A DNA stretch of 64,000 nt. Origin: Paenibacillus sp. FSL A5-0031 (lineage in GTDB: Bacteria > Bacillota > Bacilli > Paenibacillales > Paenibacillaceae). Below, piece after piece: positions 1 to 6,997 of this stretch (position 1 is the first letter of the stretch; the number at the start of each line of letters is the position of its first letter). The notes beneath the pieces were generated by a model that made no database searches, had not been told where the DNA came from, and was given only the letters and a program-made list of their open reading frames with translations. The translations under genes and the position numbers were made by a program. The DNA lies in assembly GCF_001956295.1 (NCBI RefSeq), contig NZ_MRTD01000008.1, positions 1-64,000 of the forward strand, in the 5' to 3' direction.

Positions 1-74
1 GTGATTTGTGGTTTGTGGTTTGTGGTTTGTGGTTTGTGGTTTGTGGTTTGTGATTTGTGGTTTGTGGTTTGTGG
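1..74. repeat. 7-bp tandem repeat (GTGGTTT)n
   Basis: About ten head-to-tail copies of GTGGTTT, two of them GTGATTT, run from the window edge to position 74. The array may extend further left. It lies outside any gene I can support, past the 3' end of the pentapeptide-repeat gene. The 7-bp period would shift frame if it lay in a reading frame, so it is probably a simple intergenic microsatellite. Confidence 0.9.
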
Positions 75-109
75 CGGCTATTGTTCCATCGGCAACAAAC
101 CAATTAATA

Positions 110-137
110 GTAAAATGGCTGCCTAACGGCAGCCATT
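110..137 (-). terminator. Probable terminator of the pentapeptide-repeat gene
   Basis: A 10-bp perfect stem (AATGGCTGCC with GGCAGCCATT) around a TAAC loop. Read on the minus strand it is followed by TTTTAC, a short U tract. It lies about 80 bases past the stop of the minus-strand gene at 220-1095. Confidence 0.55.
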
Positions 138-146
138 CGTATAATT

Positions 147-177
147 AGGTCAACCAGAATCTTCTGGTTGGCCTTTT
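147..177 (+). terminator. Rho-independent terminator, plus strand
   Basis: A stem of about 12-13 bp with one G-T pair (AGGTCAACCAGAA with TTCTGGTTGGCCT) followed by TTTTT on the plus strand. No plus-strand gene is visible upstream in the window, so it would end a transcript entering from the left, or form an opposed pair with the hairpin at 110-137. Confidence 0.65.
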
Positions 178-219
178 TAATGTAATGTGTAATAGCACAC
201 TTAGGCATTCGTTCATTTT

Positions 220-1095
220 CTATGCTAACCAGTGTGTTGGACGAGTAAGCGTCGGCGGAAGTTTTGTATCTGCATTCCCTTTGGCTGCGTTAAGCTGAAA
301 TTGCGTCAGAAAGAGACTTTTTGAGAGGTTTGCACCACTGAGGTCAGCGTCTCGAAAATCAGCTCCGATAAGGTCCGCCGCTCTAAGATCGGCATCTCTG
401 AGATCCGCAGCTATCAGATAAGACCCTCTTAGATTTGCTCCGATAAGATCAGCACCTCTAAGCTTAGCTCCCATGAGATCGGCGCCTCTTTCGTAGGTCT
501 TCTTACGGCCTCGAGTGTTACTCTGCTTATTCGCACGAATGGCTTCCTCGCGTACAAGCTCACTTGCTTTAAGAAGCAGCTTGTTGATTGCCAAACGATG
601 TGCTGACACATTCAATTCCACCAATGAATCCGGGCTCAGGCGAGTGAACCGTTCTGTTTCTTCGAGCATAAATCTAAGCTCATCGTGAATCGATTGTGTC
701 GTTTCCAGTGCAAGCGCCTCGTTTAAATACCAAAGCAGCTCGTGGATTTGCCGCATGACCCGGAATACCTCGTACATTTGCTCCGCGGTATCTGGTACCT
801 GCCGCCAATCTTGTCCGTTATAGGTTACCTGTGAAACCTGTTGACCAGCTCCAAAACAATCGTAAACTGTACAACCTTTAAATCCCCGCTCCCTAAGACT
901 TTGATGAATGCCGCAGCGAAAGTTCGATTGCAAATTGCTGCATGGCTGACCGGCGTCTTTATCGATCGCAAAATCTATAGAAGCTGTGAACGGCAATGAA
1001 ACACAGCATAAACCAAAACAATTCTCGCAGTCAGCATGCAGACTGCCTCTATTCCATTCAGGAATGGATTGTGAAAATTCGTGTATCACAGACAA
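220..1095 (-). CDS. Cys-cluster / pentapeptide-repeat protein
   Basis: A 291-aa protein with two parts. The N-terminal 90 residues carry a cysteine pattern, CENCFGLCC, then PCSNL, CGIH, GC and YDC. This resembles the CxxCxGxCC...PC...C...C pattern of YkgJ-type putative Zn/Fe-cluster domains. Residues about 205-270 are pentapeptide repeats of the A(D/N)L(I/R)G type, expected to fold as a right-handed quadrilateral beta-helix. The middle is helical with no motif I recognise. There is no signal peptide, so it is probably cytosolic. Pentapeptide proteins can mimic DNA or act as scaffolds, but no function can be assigned here. It stands alone, with terminators on its 3' side and a GGAGG-type site before the start. 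The family is clear; the role of the Cys cluster is inferred. Confidence 0.85.
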   Translation of the reverse strand: MSVIHEFSQSIPEWNRGSLHADCENCFGLCCVSLPFTASIDFAIDKDAGQPCSNLQSNFRCGIHQSLRERGFKGCTVYDCFGAGQQVSQVTYNGQDWRQVPDTAEQMYEVFRVMRQIHELLWYLNEALALETTQSIHDELRFMLEETERFTRLSPDSLVELNVSAHRLAINKLLLKASELVREEAIRANKQSNTRGRKKTYERGADLMGAKLRGADLIGANLRGSYLIAADLRDADLRAADLIGADFRDADLSGANLSKSLFLTQFQLNAAKGNADTKLPPTLTRPTHWLA

Positions 1096-1301
1096 TGTGA
1101 GACCTCCTAACCAATACTTGGTGCAGTTAAATGAACTTTCATCTATATAAACAGATTGTTTTTATTCCAGTTCTTATATCCTATTACTGTAAATCCCTTC
1201 AGTCAATACCGACAGCGGCGCATGTGCACGGAAAAAATCATTTAAACTAAACTTTACCAAAATAGTTGAAGCTTCGTATCGAAAAGCTATATTCTTACAT
1301 G

Positions 1302-1346
1302 AAAAAAGGATACAGATCACGGCAACGTGTCTGCATCCCTTTTTAT
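1302..1346 (-). terminator. Terminator of the NitT/TauT-type ABC operon
   Basis: An imperfect long hairpin, AAAAAGGATACAGATCACG against CGTGTCTGCATCCCTTTTT, with a GCAA loop. A- and T-tracts flank both sides, so it could work in both directions. It lies 16 bases past the stop of the substrate-binding protein gene. Confidence 0.75.
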
Positions 1347-1361
1347 AAATCTATCCACTTA

Positions 1362-2417
1362 TCATTTACCAGGCAAAAACTCTGTCGTAAATATCTCCTT
1401 GGCGTCGAACTTATTTTTGAGCAGCCCTAGATCAGCAAGCTGATTGATCAGCGTCGACCAACGCTCCTCTGTCATATAGCCAAATCCATGCTCAGCAGCA
1501 TCCCCGCCATAAACAAATTCCTTCTGAGCTTGATCCTCAAAATCGATCGCATCAAGATCAATATTCGGATTAGCTGCATGAATAGCGGCATTCACTTCCT
1601 TAGAAGTATCCTTATAAGACATCCAGCCCTCGGAGAAGGCAGCGACAAAATTTCCAACGGTCTCTTTATTTTTCTCCAAATACTCTTTTGTGACGAACAA
1701 TACGACATTGTATGGATTATAACCAGATTCCGAAATTAGCAATGTTTTTGTTTTTACGCCTTCCTTCTCCATGAAGAACGGCTCTGAAGTTAGGAATGCT
1801 TGAGTGACCGATTCTGGATCAGCAAGGAAATTGACATGCTGGCCGGTGTAGGTCATTTCTTTTGCTCCGCTCAAATCATATTTACTCTTCAAAAAGTCCC
1901 AATACGTAATGCCCGGCTGAATAAATACGGTTCTGCCATTGAGGTCCTCGAAGCTATTTACTTCCGCACTTTCTTGAAACATGAACGCTTGCGGACTGCC
2001 TTGAAGCGCCGCTGCTACGACAACCAAATCAATCCCCTGATTTTTGGCGATAACGATTTGATCCGCATGAGCAAGACCGAACTCCGCTTTTCCAGAAGCG
2101 ACGATTTGCACAGCCGAAACCTGCGGGCCTCCCGGCTCAAGCGTAACATCAAAACCATGCTTCTCAAAAATCCCCTGCTCCTTGGCCGCATATACACCGC
2201 CATGCTGTGCCTTTGGAAACCAGTTCAGAACAAGCTTTGCTTTCTTCGTTTCTACAGGAGCTTTGGGCTCTTCTGTAGCAGCCGTTTCTGCAGTTGGTAA
2301 ATTCTCTGTTGTATTTGCCGGTGTGTTATTTCCAGACTTCCCTCCACATGCTGCGAACAAGACCATCATTAGCGTTAGCGATAAAGCAACTCCCCCGAAT
2401 TTCATCCATTTCTTCAT
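1362..2417 (-). CDS. ABC transporter substrate-binding lipoprotein (NMT1/ThiY-SsuA type)
   Basis: A 351-aa solute-binding lipoprotein. Residues 1-23 are a lipoprotein signal ending in LFAAC, with Cys24 as the lipidation site, followed by a Thr/Pro/Glu-rich linker. The mature domain begins KLVLNWFPKAQHGGVY, typical of the NMT1/THI5-like class that includes thiamine-precursor, riboflavin and alkanesulfonate binders. It is the last gene of a three-gene importer operon transcribed ATPase, permease, binding protein. The ATG start has GGAGGAG just upstream. The ligand cannot be read from the sequence. I saw no TPP riboswitch upstream, which argues mildly against a ThiXYZ role. Pyrimidine precursors, riboflavin or sulfonates all remain possible. 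Confidence 0.9.
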   Translation of the reverse strand: MKKWMKFGGVALSLTLMMVLFAACGGKSGNNTPANTTENLPTAETAATEEPKAPVETKKAKLVLNWFPKAQHGGVYAAKEQGIFEKHGFDVTLEPGGPQVSAVQIVASGKAEFGLAHADQIVIAKNQGIDLVVVAAALQGSPQAFMFQESAEVNSFEDLNGRTVFIQPGITYWDFLKSKYDLSGAKEMTYTGQHVNFLADPESVTQAFLTSEPFFMEKEGVKTKTLLISESGYNPYNVVLFVTKEYLEKNKETVGNFVAAFSEGWMSYKDTSKEVNAAIHAANPNIDLDAIDFEDQAQKEFVYGGDAAEHGFGYMTEERWSTLINQLADLGLLKNKFDAKEIFTTEFLPGK

Positions 2418-2442
2418 TTTGTCTCTCCTCCACTTTTTCTAT

Positions 2443-3306
2443 TTATTTTCTTGTCTTCATCGCGGACTCATGCCATGAGCCCAGTACTCGCTTAGCGATC
2501 ATGCTGACGATGAGATAGAAGCTGATGCCTAAAATAGCTGAAGCAATACCGCAAGCAAATAAAAAAGGTGTTTTCATCTGTACAGCAGCTATCGTTATGG
2601 CGTAACCGAGCCCGCCTTTGCCGCCCCCAATTCCTGCCACATACTCCCCTACAATGACTCCGACAATCGATAGGGTACACGATATTTTCAAACCAGCCAT
2701 GATGTAAGGCATTGCAGCAGGTAGGCGAAGCTTCCACATCTTCTGCCACTTTGACGAATTGTAAAGCGTGAACAATTCATCCATATTGGAATCCACTGAA
2801 TTTAATCCCATTAATGTATTGGAGACAACAGGGAAAAATCCGATTAAAAAGGAGATAACGACGATAGAATTATAGCCGGCGCCAAACCAGATCACGACAA
2901 GCGGCGCTACAGCAACAACGGGAATGGTCTGAAGGATAATGGCGTATGGATAAATGCTTCGCTCCATAATGAGCGAGCTGGCCAGCAATATGGAGATGAA
3001 GATACCGATCACCGCGCTAAGCAAAAAGCCTACTACCGACTCCAAAACAGTAATGCGCACGGCTTCCCACAAAATGGACCAGTCCTCGATTGCTGCTTTC
3101 AACACATCCGTCGGTTTAGGGAAAATAAAAGGCTTCATGCCAAGCCAAGCAGGAATGAGCTGCCAGAGCGCCATGACAAGAACAAAGGCCACAATCGGTC
3201 CTAGATAATAATGTTTGAATGTATATCCGAAATTTCGGCTTGTTTTCTTCACAACAACAGGCGTCTCAAGCTTAGGCTGCAAGGTTTCGAATGATGAGAT
3301 CGACAT
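2443..3306 (-). CDS. ABC transporter permease (NitT/TauT family)
   Basis: A 287-aa integral membrane permease with about six predicted helices and an SsuC/TauC-like arrangement. The conserved cytoplasmic loop that contacts the ATPase lies around LPAAMPYIMAGLKIS. Its ATG shares one base with the ATPase stop codon (TAATG), indicating translational coupling. The binding-protein gene follows after 25 bases. It would form the membrane channel of the importer. Confident as to family; substrate unknown. Confidence 0.92.
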   Translation of the reverse strand: MSISSFETLQPKLETPVVVKKTSRNFGYTFKHYYLGPIVAFVLVMALWQLIPAWLGMKPFIFPKPTDVLKAAIEDWSILWEAVRITVLESVVGFLLSAVIGIFISILLASSLIMERSIYPYAIILQTIPVVAVAPLVVIWFGAGYNSIVVISFLIGFFPVVSNTLMGLNSVDSNMDELFTLYNSSKWQKMWKLRLPAAMPYIMAGLKISCTLSIVGVIVGEYVAGIGGGKGGLGYAITIAAVQMKTPFLFACGIASAILGISFYLIVSMIAKRVLGSWHESAMKTRK

Positions 3307-4100
3307 TAACCCAGCTCCTTCCGATGAGTGCCATGCTCCAAATAAGTTGAGGCAAGCTCAACATATTTACCGAAATCCCGCTCGGTTCGCATGCCAAGCG
3401 TTCTTGGATAGGGCAGCCGCACATTAATTAATGCAGATAATTTTCCAGCACGTGCCGACATGACGGCAATCTTGGAGGATAGCAGAACCGCTTCAAACAC
3501 ATTGTGCGTCACGAACAAAACAGTCATTTTCTCACGTTCCCATATATCAAACAGCTCCATTTGGAGGGTTTGCCTTGTAATTTCATCAAGCGCTGCAAAG
3601 GGCTCATCCATGAGCAGAAGTTTTGGCTTCGCTGCTAGAGCGCGGGCAATGGAAACTCGCATTCTCATGCCCCCAGAAAGCTGTCTTGGATATGCTTTAA
3701 AATGATCCTTTAAACCAACCATCTCCAGCACTTGTTTGGCCGCTTCTTTATTTTCTTTCATATTTCCACCTCTGAGCTCCAGAGGTAAAATGACATTGTC
3801 CAGCACAGTGCGCCACGGCAATAAATTAGCTTCTTGGAATACATAGGCAATATCGTTCGACTCACGGATCAACTGCTTCGGCTCCTTGCCATTCACCAGC
3901 ACACCACCAGAGGTAGCCTCCTCCAGCCCCGCTACCATTCGAAGCGCAGTAGACTTTCCACAACCAGACGGTCCTAGAAAGCTGATAAACTCTCCCTCTT
4001 TTATGGAGAAATGAACATCACTTAGCGCGATGGTTCCGGTATTATATATTTTACTTACTTGGTTAAAGGCTACGATTTCTTTCCCTGCCACATCATTCAC
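3306..4100 (-). CDS. ABC transporter ATP-binding protein (NitT/TauT family)
   Basis: The nucleotide-binding subunit, about 264 aa. Visible motifs are Walker A GPSGCGKST, signature LSGGMRMRVSIARAL, Walker B LLLMDEPFAAL and the H-loop Thr-His (VTHNVFEA). I chose a GTG start at 4100 because AAGGGGGAG lies 5 bases upstream. A longer frame opens at a TTG at 4127, but it has no ribosome site and would place that motif inside the coding region. First gene of the operon, overlapping the permease by one base. A good promoter candidate lies about 70 bases upstream. Confidence 0.93.
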   Translation of the reverse strand: MNDVAGKEIVAFNQVSKIYNTGTIALSDVHFSIKEGEFISFLGPSGCGKSTALRMVAGLEEATSGGVLVNGKEPKQLIRESNDIAYVFQEANLLPWRTVLDNVILPLELRGGNMKENKEAAKQVLEMVGLKDHFKAYPRQLSGGMRMRVSIARALAAKPKLLLMDEPFAALDEITRQTLQMELFDIWEREKMTVLFVTHNVFEAVLLSSKIAVMSARAGKLSALINVRLPYPRTLGMRTERDFGKYVELASTYLEHGTHRKELG

Positions 4101-4166
4101 ATCGTCTCCCCCTTTTCCGCTTAACAATCGTCAGATGATATTGGTTTTTATGTTAATTTATATGAC

Positions 4167-4210
4167 ATATTATCACTCGAAATACCTAGGAACAATAGCT
4201 AAGTTAGCTA
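4167..4210 (-). promoter_or_regulatory. Candidate sigma-A promoter with abutting palindrome
   Basis: On the minus strand, TTGTTC (4190-4195), a 17-base spacer, then TAATAT (4167-4172). Directly upstream of the -35 is a perfect 7-1-7 palindrome, TAGCTAAGTTAGCTA (4196-4210), the size and place of an operator. It points into the ABC importer operon starting at 4100. Predicted by eye only. Confidence 0.4.
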
Positions 4211-4558
4211 AAATTGGGCGCTCATTATTGTGCAATCCTAATAAAACTAACTTGAATGCGTTATATTCATGGTGATCACAAAGTCATTTATGTTAGAAAA
4301 CCTAACTCAAACTGACTACTTTTATAAAATGCAAACAAAAAAAGTGATCATCCAAAAAAATCAGATGATCACTTCTAATTAATTAGCAGCATTAACATGC
4401 CCAATATGTGCGTTGATTGTGGAGATGGACAAGCTTTCTTTTCCACTCCTCTTCCCGTTCGCGTTCCACAGAAAAGAACTCTTAATCCATGGCTGTTTTT
4501 GGCATTTTCATTGAATTTATGCAGCGCATATTCAACCCAAACACGAAAATAAGCAAAC
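4211..4558. other. Gene-free stretch with an unassigned 60-codon open frame
   Basis: This lies between the ABC operon promoter and the terminator of map. It holds the hairpin annotated at 4335-4374. On the minus strand, 4557-4375 is open for 60 codons, including HGLRVLFCGTRTGRG and KKACPSPQSTH, with no start codon at its 5' end and no ribosome site. It reads more like protein than chance but could be a decayed gene end. I do not call it a gene. Confidence 0.3.
4335..4374 (-). terminator. Hairpin with U tract, minus strand
   Basis: An 11-bp perfect stem, AAGTGATCATC against GATGATCACTT. On the minus strand it is followed by a run of eight T, then GTTTG. It lies well past the map terminator, so it may end whatever transcript crosses the unassigned open frame, or act as a back-up terminator for map. 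Confidence 0.65.
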
Positions 4559-4604
4559 TAAAAAAGCCGAGCAGCAGTTAGATCCTGCACAGGCTCGACT
4601 TTTG
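4559..4604 (-). terminator. Terminator of map
   Basis: AAAAAGCCGAGC pairs with GCTCGACTTTT across a 20-base loop. Read on minus, the stem ends in TTTTTTAG. It lies about 27 bases past the map stop. Confidence 0.7.
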
Positions 4605-4630
4605 ATTATGGTCAGTTAAAACTAATATCA

Positions 4631-5383
4631 TTATTCCCAGCGGGTCAACACGATTGGACCTTCCTTCGTAATCGCCACGGTATGCTCAAATTGCGCCGCC
4701 CATGCCCCATCTCTAGTCCGAGCCGTCCACCCATCCTGTGCTATATATACGTCGGCTCTTCCTGCTGTAAGGATCGGCTCTATTGTTATCACCATACCTT
4801 CTTCAAGCAAAATCCCCTGACCAGGCAAGCCATGATGCATAACCTGAGGAAATTCATGCATGCTTCTGCCGATGCCATGACCAACAAAAGCTGTTACTAC
4901 CTCAAAACCAGCTCTTTCCGCTCTTCTTTGAATCGCGTATCCGATGTCTCCCAGTCGATTGCCTAGCACAGCTTGCTTTATTCCATCTTTTAACGATTGC
5001 TCTGCTGCAAGGAGCAGCTTTTCTGTAGCCGTATTCGTCTTGCCAATTGCATAAGTCCATGCTGAATCAGCTTTCCATCCGTCCAAATCAGCTACCATAT
5101 CAATCGTAACAATATCACCGGCTTCCAGCGGCTCAGAGTCTGGAAAGCCGTGGCAAACAACCTCGTTAACGGAGGCACACGTAGCAAATGGATATCCTTT
5201 ATAGCCTTTCTGCGCCGGAGTCGCCCCTCGATCCAGCATGAACCGCTCAACAAACCGGTCAATCTCCTGCGTGGTGACACCCGGCGCTATCCGTTTCGAG
5301 AGCGCTTTGTGACAGGCAGCGACAATACGGCCAGCTTTACGAATGCCCCGAATATGTTCCTTTGTCTTCAAATCCACTGCCAT
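4631..5383 (-). CDS. map: Methionine aminopeptidase, type I
   Basis: A 250-aa type I methionyl aminopeptidase, which removes N-terminal methionine from nascent proteins in the cytosol using two metal ions. The expected ligands are present: His78, Asp95 and Asp106 (TIDMVADLDGWKAD), His in VGHGIG, Glu in TIEP and Glu in QFEHT. Length is normal. It stands alone with its own terminator, unlike the copy usually found in the ribosomal-protein operon of Bacillales, so it is probably the second paralogue, similar to B. subtilis YflG. AGGAGG lies about 11 bases before the ATG. Four 41-bp repeats fill its leader. Confidence 0.95.
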   Translation of the reverse strand: MAVDLKTKEHIRGIRKAGRIVAACHKALSKRIAPGVTTQEIDRFVERFMLDRGATPAQKGYKGYPFATCASVNEVVCHGFPDSEPLEAGDIVTIDMVADLDGWKADSAWTYAIGKTNTATEKLLLAAEQSLKDGIKQAVLGNRLGDIGYAIQRRAERAGFEVVTAFVGHGIGRSMHEFPQVMHHGLPGQGILLEEGMVITIEPILTAGRADVYIAQDGWTARTRDGAWAAQFEHTVAITKEGPIVLTRWE

Positions 5384-5402
5384 GTGTGTACGTACCTCCT
5401 CC

Positions 5403-5568
5403 AGGTTTTACGATAGTAAAATCCACTTCGAAAGCATAAGCCTAGGTTTTACGTAGTAAAATCCACTTCGAAAGCATAGACCCAGGTTTTACGATAGTAA
5501 AATCCACTTCGAAAGCATAAGCCTAGGTTTTACGATAGTAAAATCCACTTCGCAAACATACCCCGCCT
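5403..5568. repeat. 41-bp tandem repeat array upstream of map
   Basis: Four copies at 5403, 5444, 5484 and 5525. Each begins AGGTTTTAC-GATA-GTAAAAT, a small hairpin, and continues CCACTTCGAAAGCATAAGCC. Copy 2 lacks one base and copy 4 has a diverged end. The array begins directly next to the ribosome site of map. A diverged version of the same element occurs at 22076-22290, so it is a dispersed family. The rest of the gap to 5767 shows nothing I can assign. Confidence 0.92.
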
Positions 5569-5766
5569 ATGACAACGAGTAGATTTGTCTATGTATAACT
5601 TATTCGAGAAAAGGGAGACACATGCCCATCAGATATGGCGAAATTATGATTTGGAAGGAGAAATATTCGTTGCACTCGCGAGTGACCAAAAATAATCTGG
5701 GGTTAGTTGGATAGGTGGGAAATCCGCTTTTAGAAAAACCTATCATCCTAAGTTTGTACGTCCTGT

Positions 5767-5814
5767 AAAAAAACAAAAAGACTTTGCATCCTGCCTATAG
5801 ACAGTTTACAAAGC
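5767..5814 (-). terminator. Probable terminator of the 62-aa gene
   Basis: On minus, CTTTG ... CAAAG encloses an imperfect inner stem (CTG/CAG), followed by TCTTTTTGTTTTTTT. It lies about 20 bases past the stop at 5834. The U tract is strong and the stem imperfect. Confidence 0.55.
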
Positions 5815-5833
5815 CGTATCCTTCATGATGAGT

Positions 5834-6022
5834 CTAGCTGACCGAGGAGTTGATTCTGCACAATTCATTTTCCACCAATGTCGTTAATTCATCTTCGTAG
5901 CCCCCGGTAATCCGGTACTTTCGAATATACTCTTTAACAAATTTACGCGGGTCCTTGGGTTGAAAAATTCTCGTGAGTTCTTTCAGGCTTTCCTTGACTT
6001 CATTCTGGCTATGCTTCGCCAT
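5834..6022 (-). CDS. Small hypothetical protein (62 aa)
   Basis: A 62-aa charged, soluble-looking protein with no signal or membrane segment and no family I recognise. It looks helical, with basic and acidic residues mixed (KDPRKFVKEYIRKYR). Support for a real gene is a strong ribosome site (AGGGGAGGAG, 6 bases before ATG) and a terminator-like structure directly after it. It is single-gene sized and flanked by gaps on both sides. Confidence 0.7.
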   Translation of the reverse strand: MAKHSQNEVKESLKELTRIFQPKDPRKFVKEYIRKYRITGGYEDELTTLVENELCRINSSVS

Positions 6023-6203
6023 GAAATCTCCTCCCCTTTACGTTGGATGGTCGTCCTAAACAGCATTATACGAGACCGCATGCGGCGATTACACCGCAAG
6101 AACCCCCACTCGGTGCAGGCAACTCCATGGCCAATGAGTCACAATGTTCGCATTTTTCTTACTATTATAACATTTAGGTTCAGAATATGAAAGTTAACAA
6201 TTA

Positions 6204-6425
6204 TTAATCTCTTGGCGCGGCTTTTTTGGATTTGGGCGGCTTCTTATGCTCAGAATCCCTTGCGGTTGTTATGCTAATTACGTTTGGAGGCGAGACATCA
6301 GCTGACTGGTGAGACGTAGAAGAAAGCCGATCTTTACGAAACATTCTTAAATATGCGATTACGCCAATAATAGCGACTAAAATTCCGAATGCTAAAACCA
6401 ATGTCGTTACCCAGCCCTGAACCAT
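6204..6425 (-). CDS. Small single-span membrane protein
   Basis: About 73 aa. Residues 5-27 (VTTLVLAFGILVAIIGVIAYL) form one membrane helix; the rest is a Ser/Lys/Pro-rich tail ending KPPKSKKAAPRD, probably cytosolic. I placed the start at ATG 6425, which has GGAGGCGAGG 7 bases upstream. The frame is open upstream to 6494, but that part has no ribosome site and a non-membrane composition. No family recognised. Confidence 0.65.
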   Translation of the reverse strand: MVQGWVTTLVLAFGILVAIIGVIAYLRMFRKDRLSSTSHQSADVSPPNVISITTARDSEHKKPPKSKKAAPRD

Positions 6426-6563
6426 GTCCTCGCCTCCTTCCCCTATTACTTTTATCGGTATATTACGCTTAATTATTAGTTCAGTTCCACACAAGCTTTT
6501 CTTCCATAATTAGGTATTATTATATCGTACCAGAAGCAAGCAATCAACTTACGAAAATGTGAA

Positions 6564-6992
6564 CTAAATGATCCGATACGCGCCGATCCCGCAAACGAGC
6601 AGCTTGCCTGCGTCATCCTTGACCTGCGCTTGCAGCGTCAGTGTACGTTCCGTTCGGTGAACCAGCTCTGCTTCGCAAAGCAGCACGCCTCCCTTGGCGC
6701 TGGCGAGAAATTGTGTGTTCAAATTTGCCGTTACCGCACTTTTCTCAGGTGCTGCTAGCATAACCACAAGCCCCATCGCATTATCCATCAAAGACATCAG
6801 TACTCCGCCGTGAACGATGTTTAGCAGATTAAGATGCCGCTCCGTTGCATCTAGGCAAATGGCCGCTTTGCTTGCGTTTGCCTGCACGATTTCACAGCCA
6901 AGCAATCCCCAAAAGGTGGCTTGCGCACGTTCTGCGAGCCTTGTCAGATGACCGGCTTGATCTGCCTGTTGAACAAACCAATCCTCATCCAT
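6564..6992 (-). CDS. PaaI-like hotdog-fold thioesterase
   Basis: About 142 aa, one hotdog domain with the PaaI/YdiI-type motif NIVHGGVLMSLMDNAMG near residue 60. Such enzymes hydrolyse acyl-CoA thioesters. It is the last gene of the beta-oxidation operon, so it may release CoA from stalled or surplus acyl-CoA. A GTG at 7001 overlaps the ligase stop (GTGA) but directly touches AAGGGAGA, leaving no spacing. The ATG at 6992, about 10 bases after GGGAG, is the better start. Translation is probably coupled to the ligase gene. Confidence 0.85.
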   Translation of the reverse strand: MDEDWFVQQADQAGHLTRLAERAQATFWGLLGCEIVQANASKAAICLDATERHLNLLNIVHGGVLMSLMDNAMGLVVMLAAPEKSAVTANLNTQFLASAKGGVLLCEAELVHRTERTLTLQAQVKDDAGKLLVCGIGAYRII

Positions 6993-6997
6993 ACCGC

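Noticed and set aside
4375..4557. 60-codon minus-strand open frame with HGLRVLFCGTRTGRG
   Set aside because: Protein-like in places but lacks a start codon and ribosome site at its 5' end, so only noted as a possible gene remnant.
1..4630. TPP riboswitch for the NMT1-type importer
   Set aside because: Looked for CTGAGA-type conserved text upstream of the ATPase gene and found none.
5622..5714. 30-codon plus-strand frame (MPIRYGEIMIWKEKYS...) with AAGGGAG before ATG
   Set aside because: Too short, no recognisable motif, no terminator behind it, and it stands alone in a gap next to a repeat array. The ribosome-like site could be chance.
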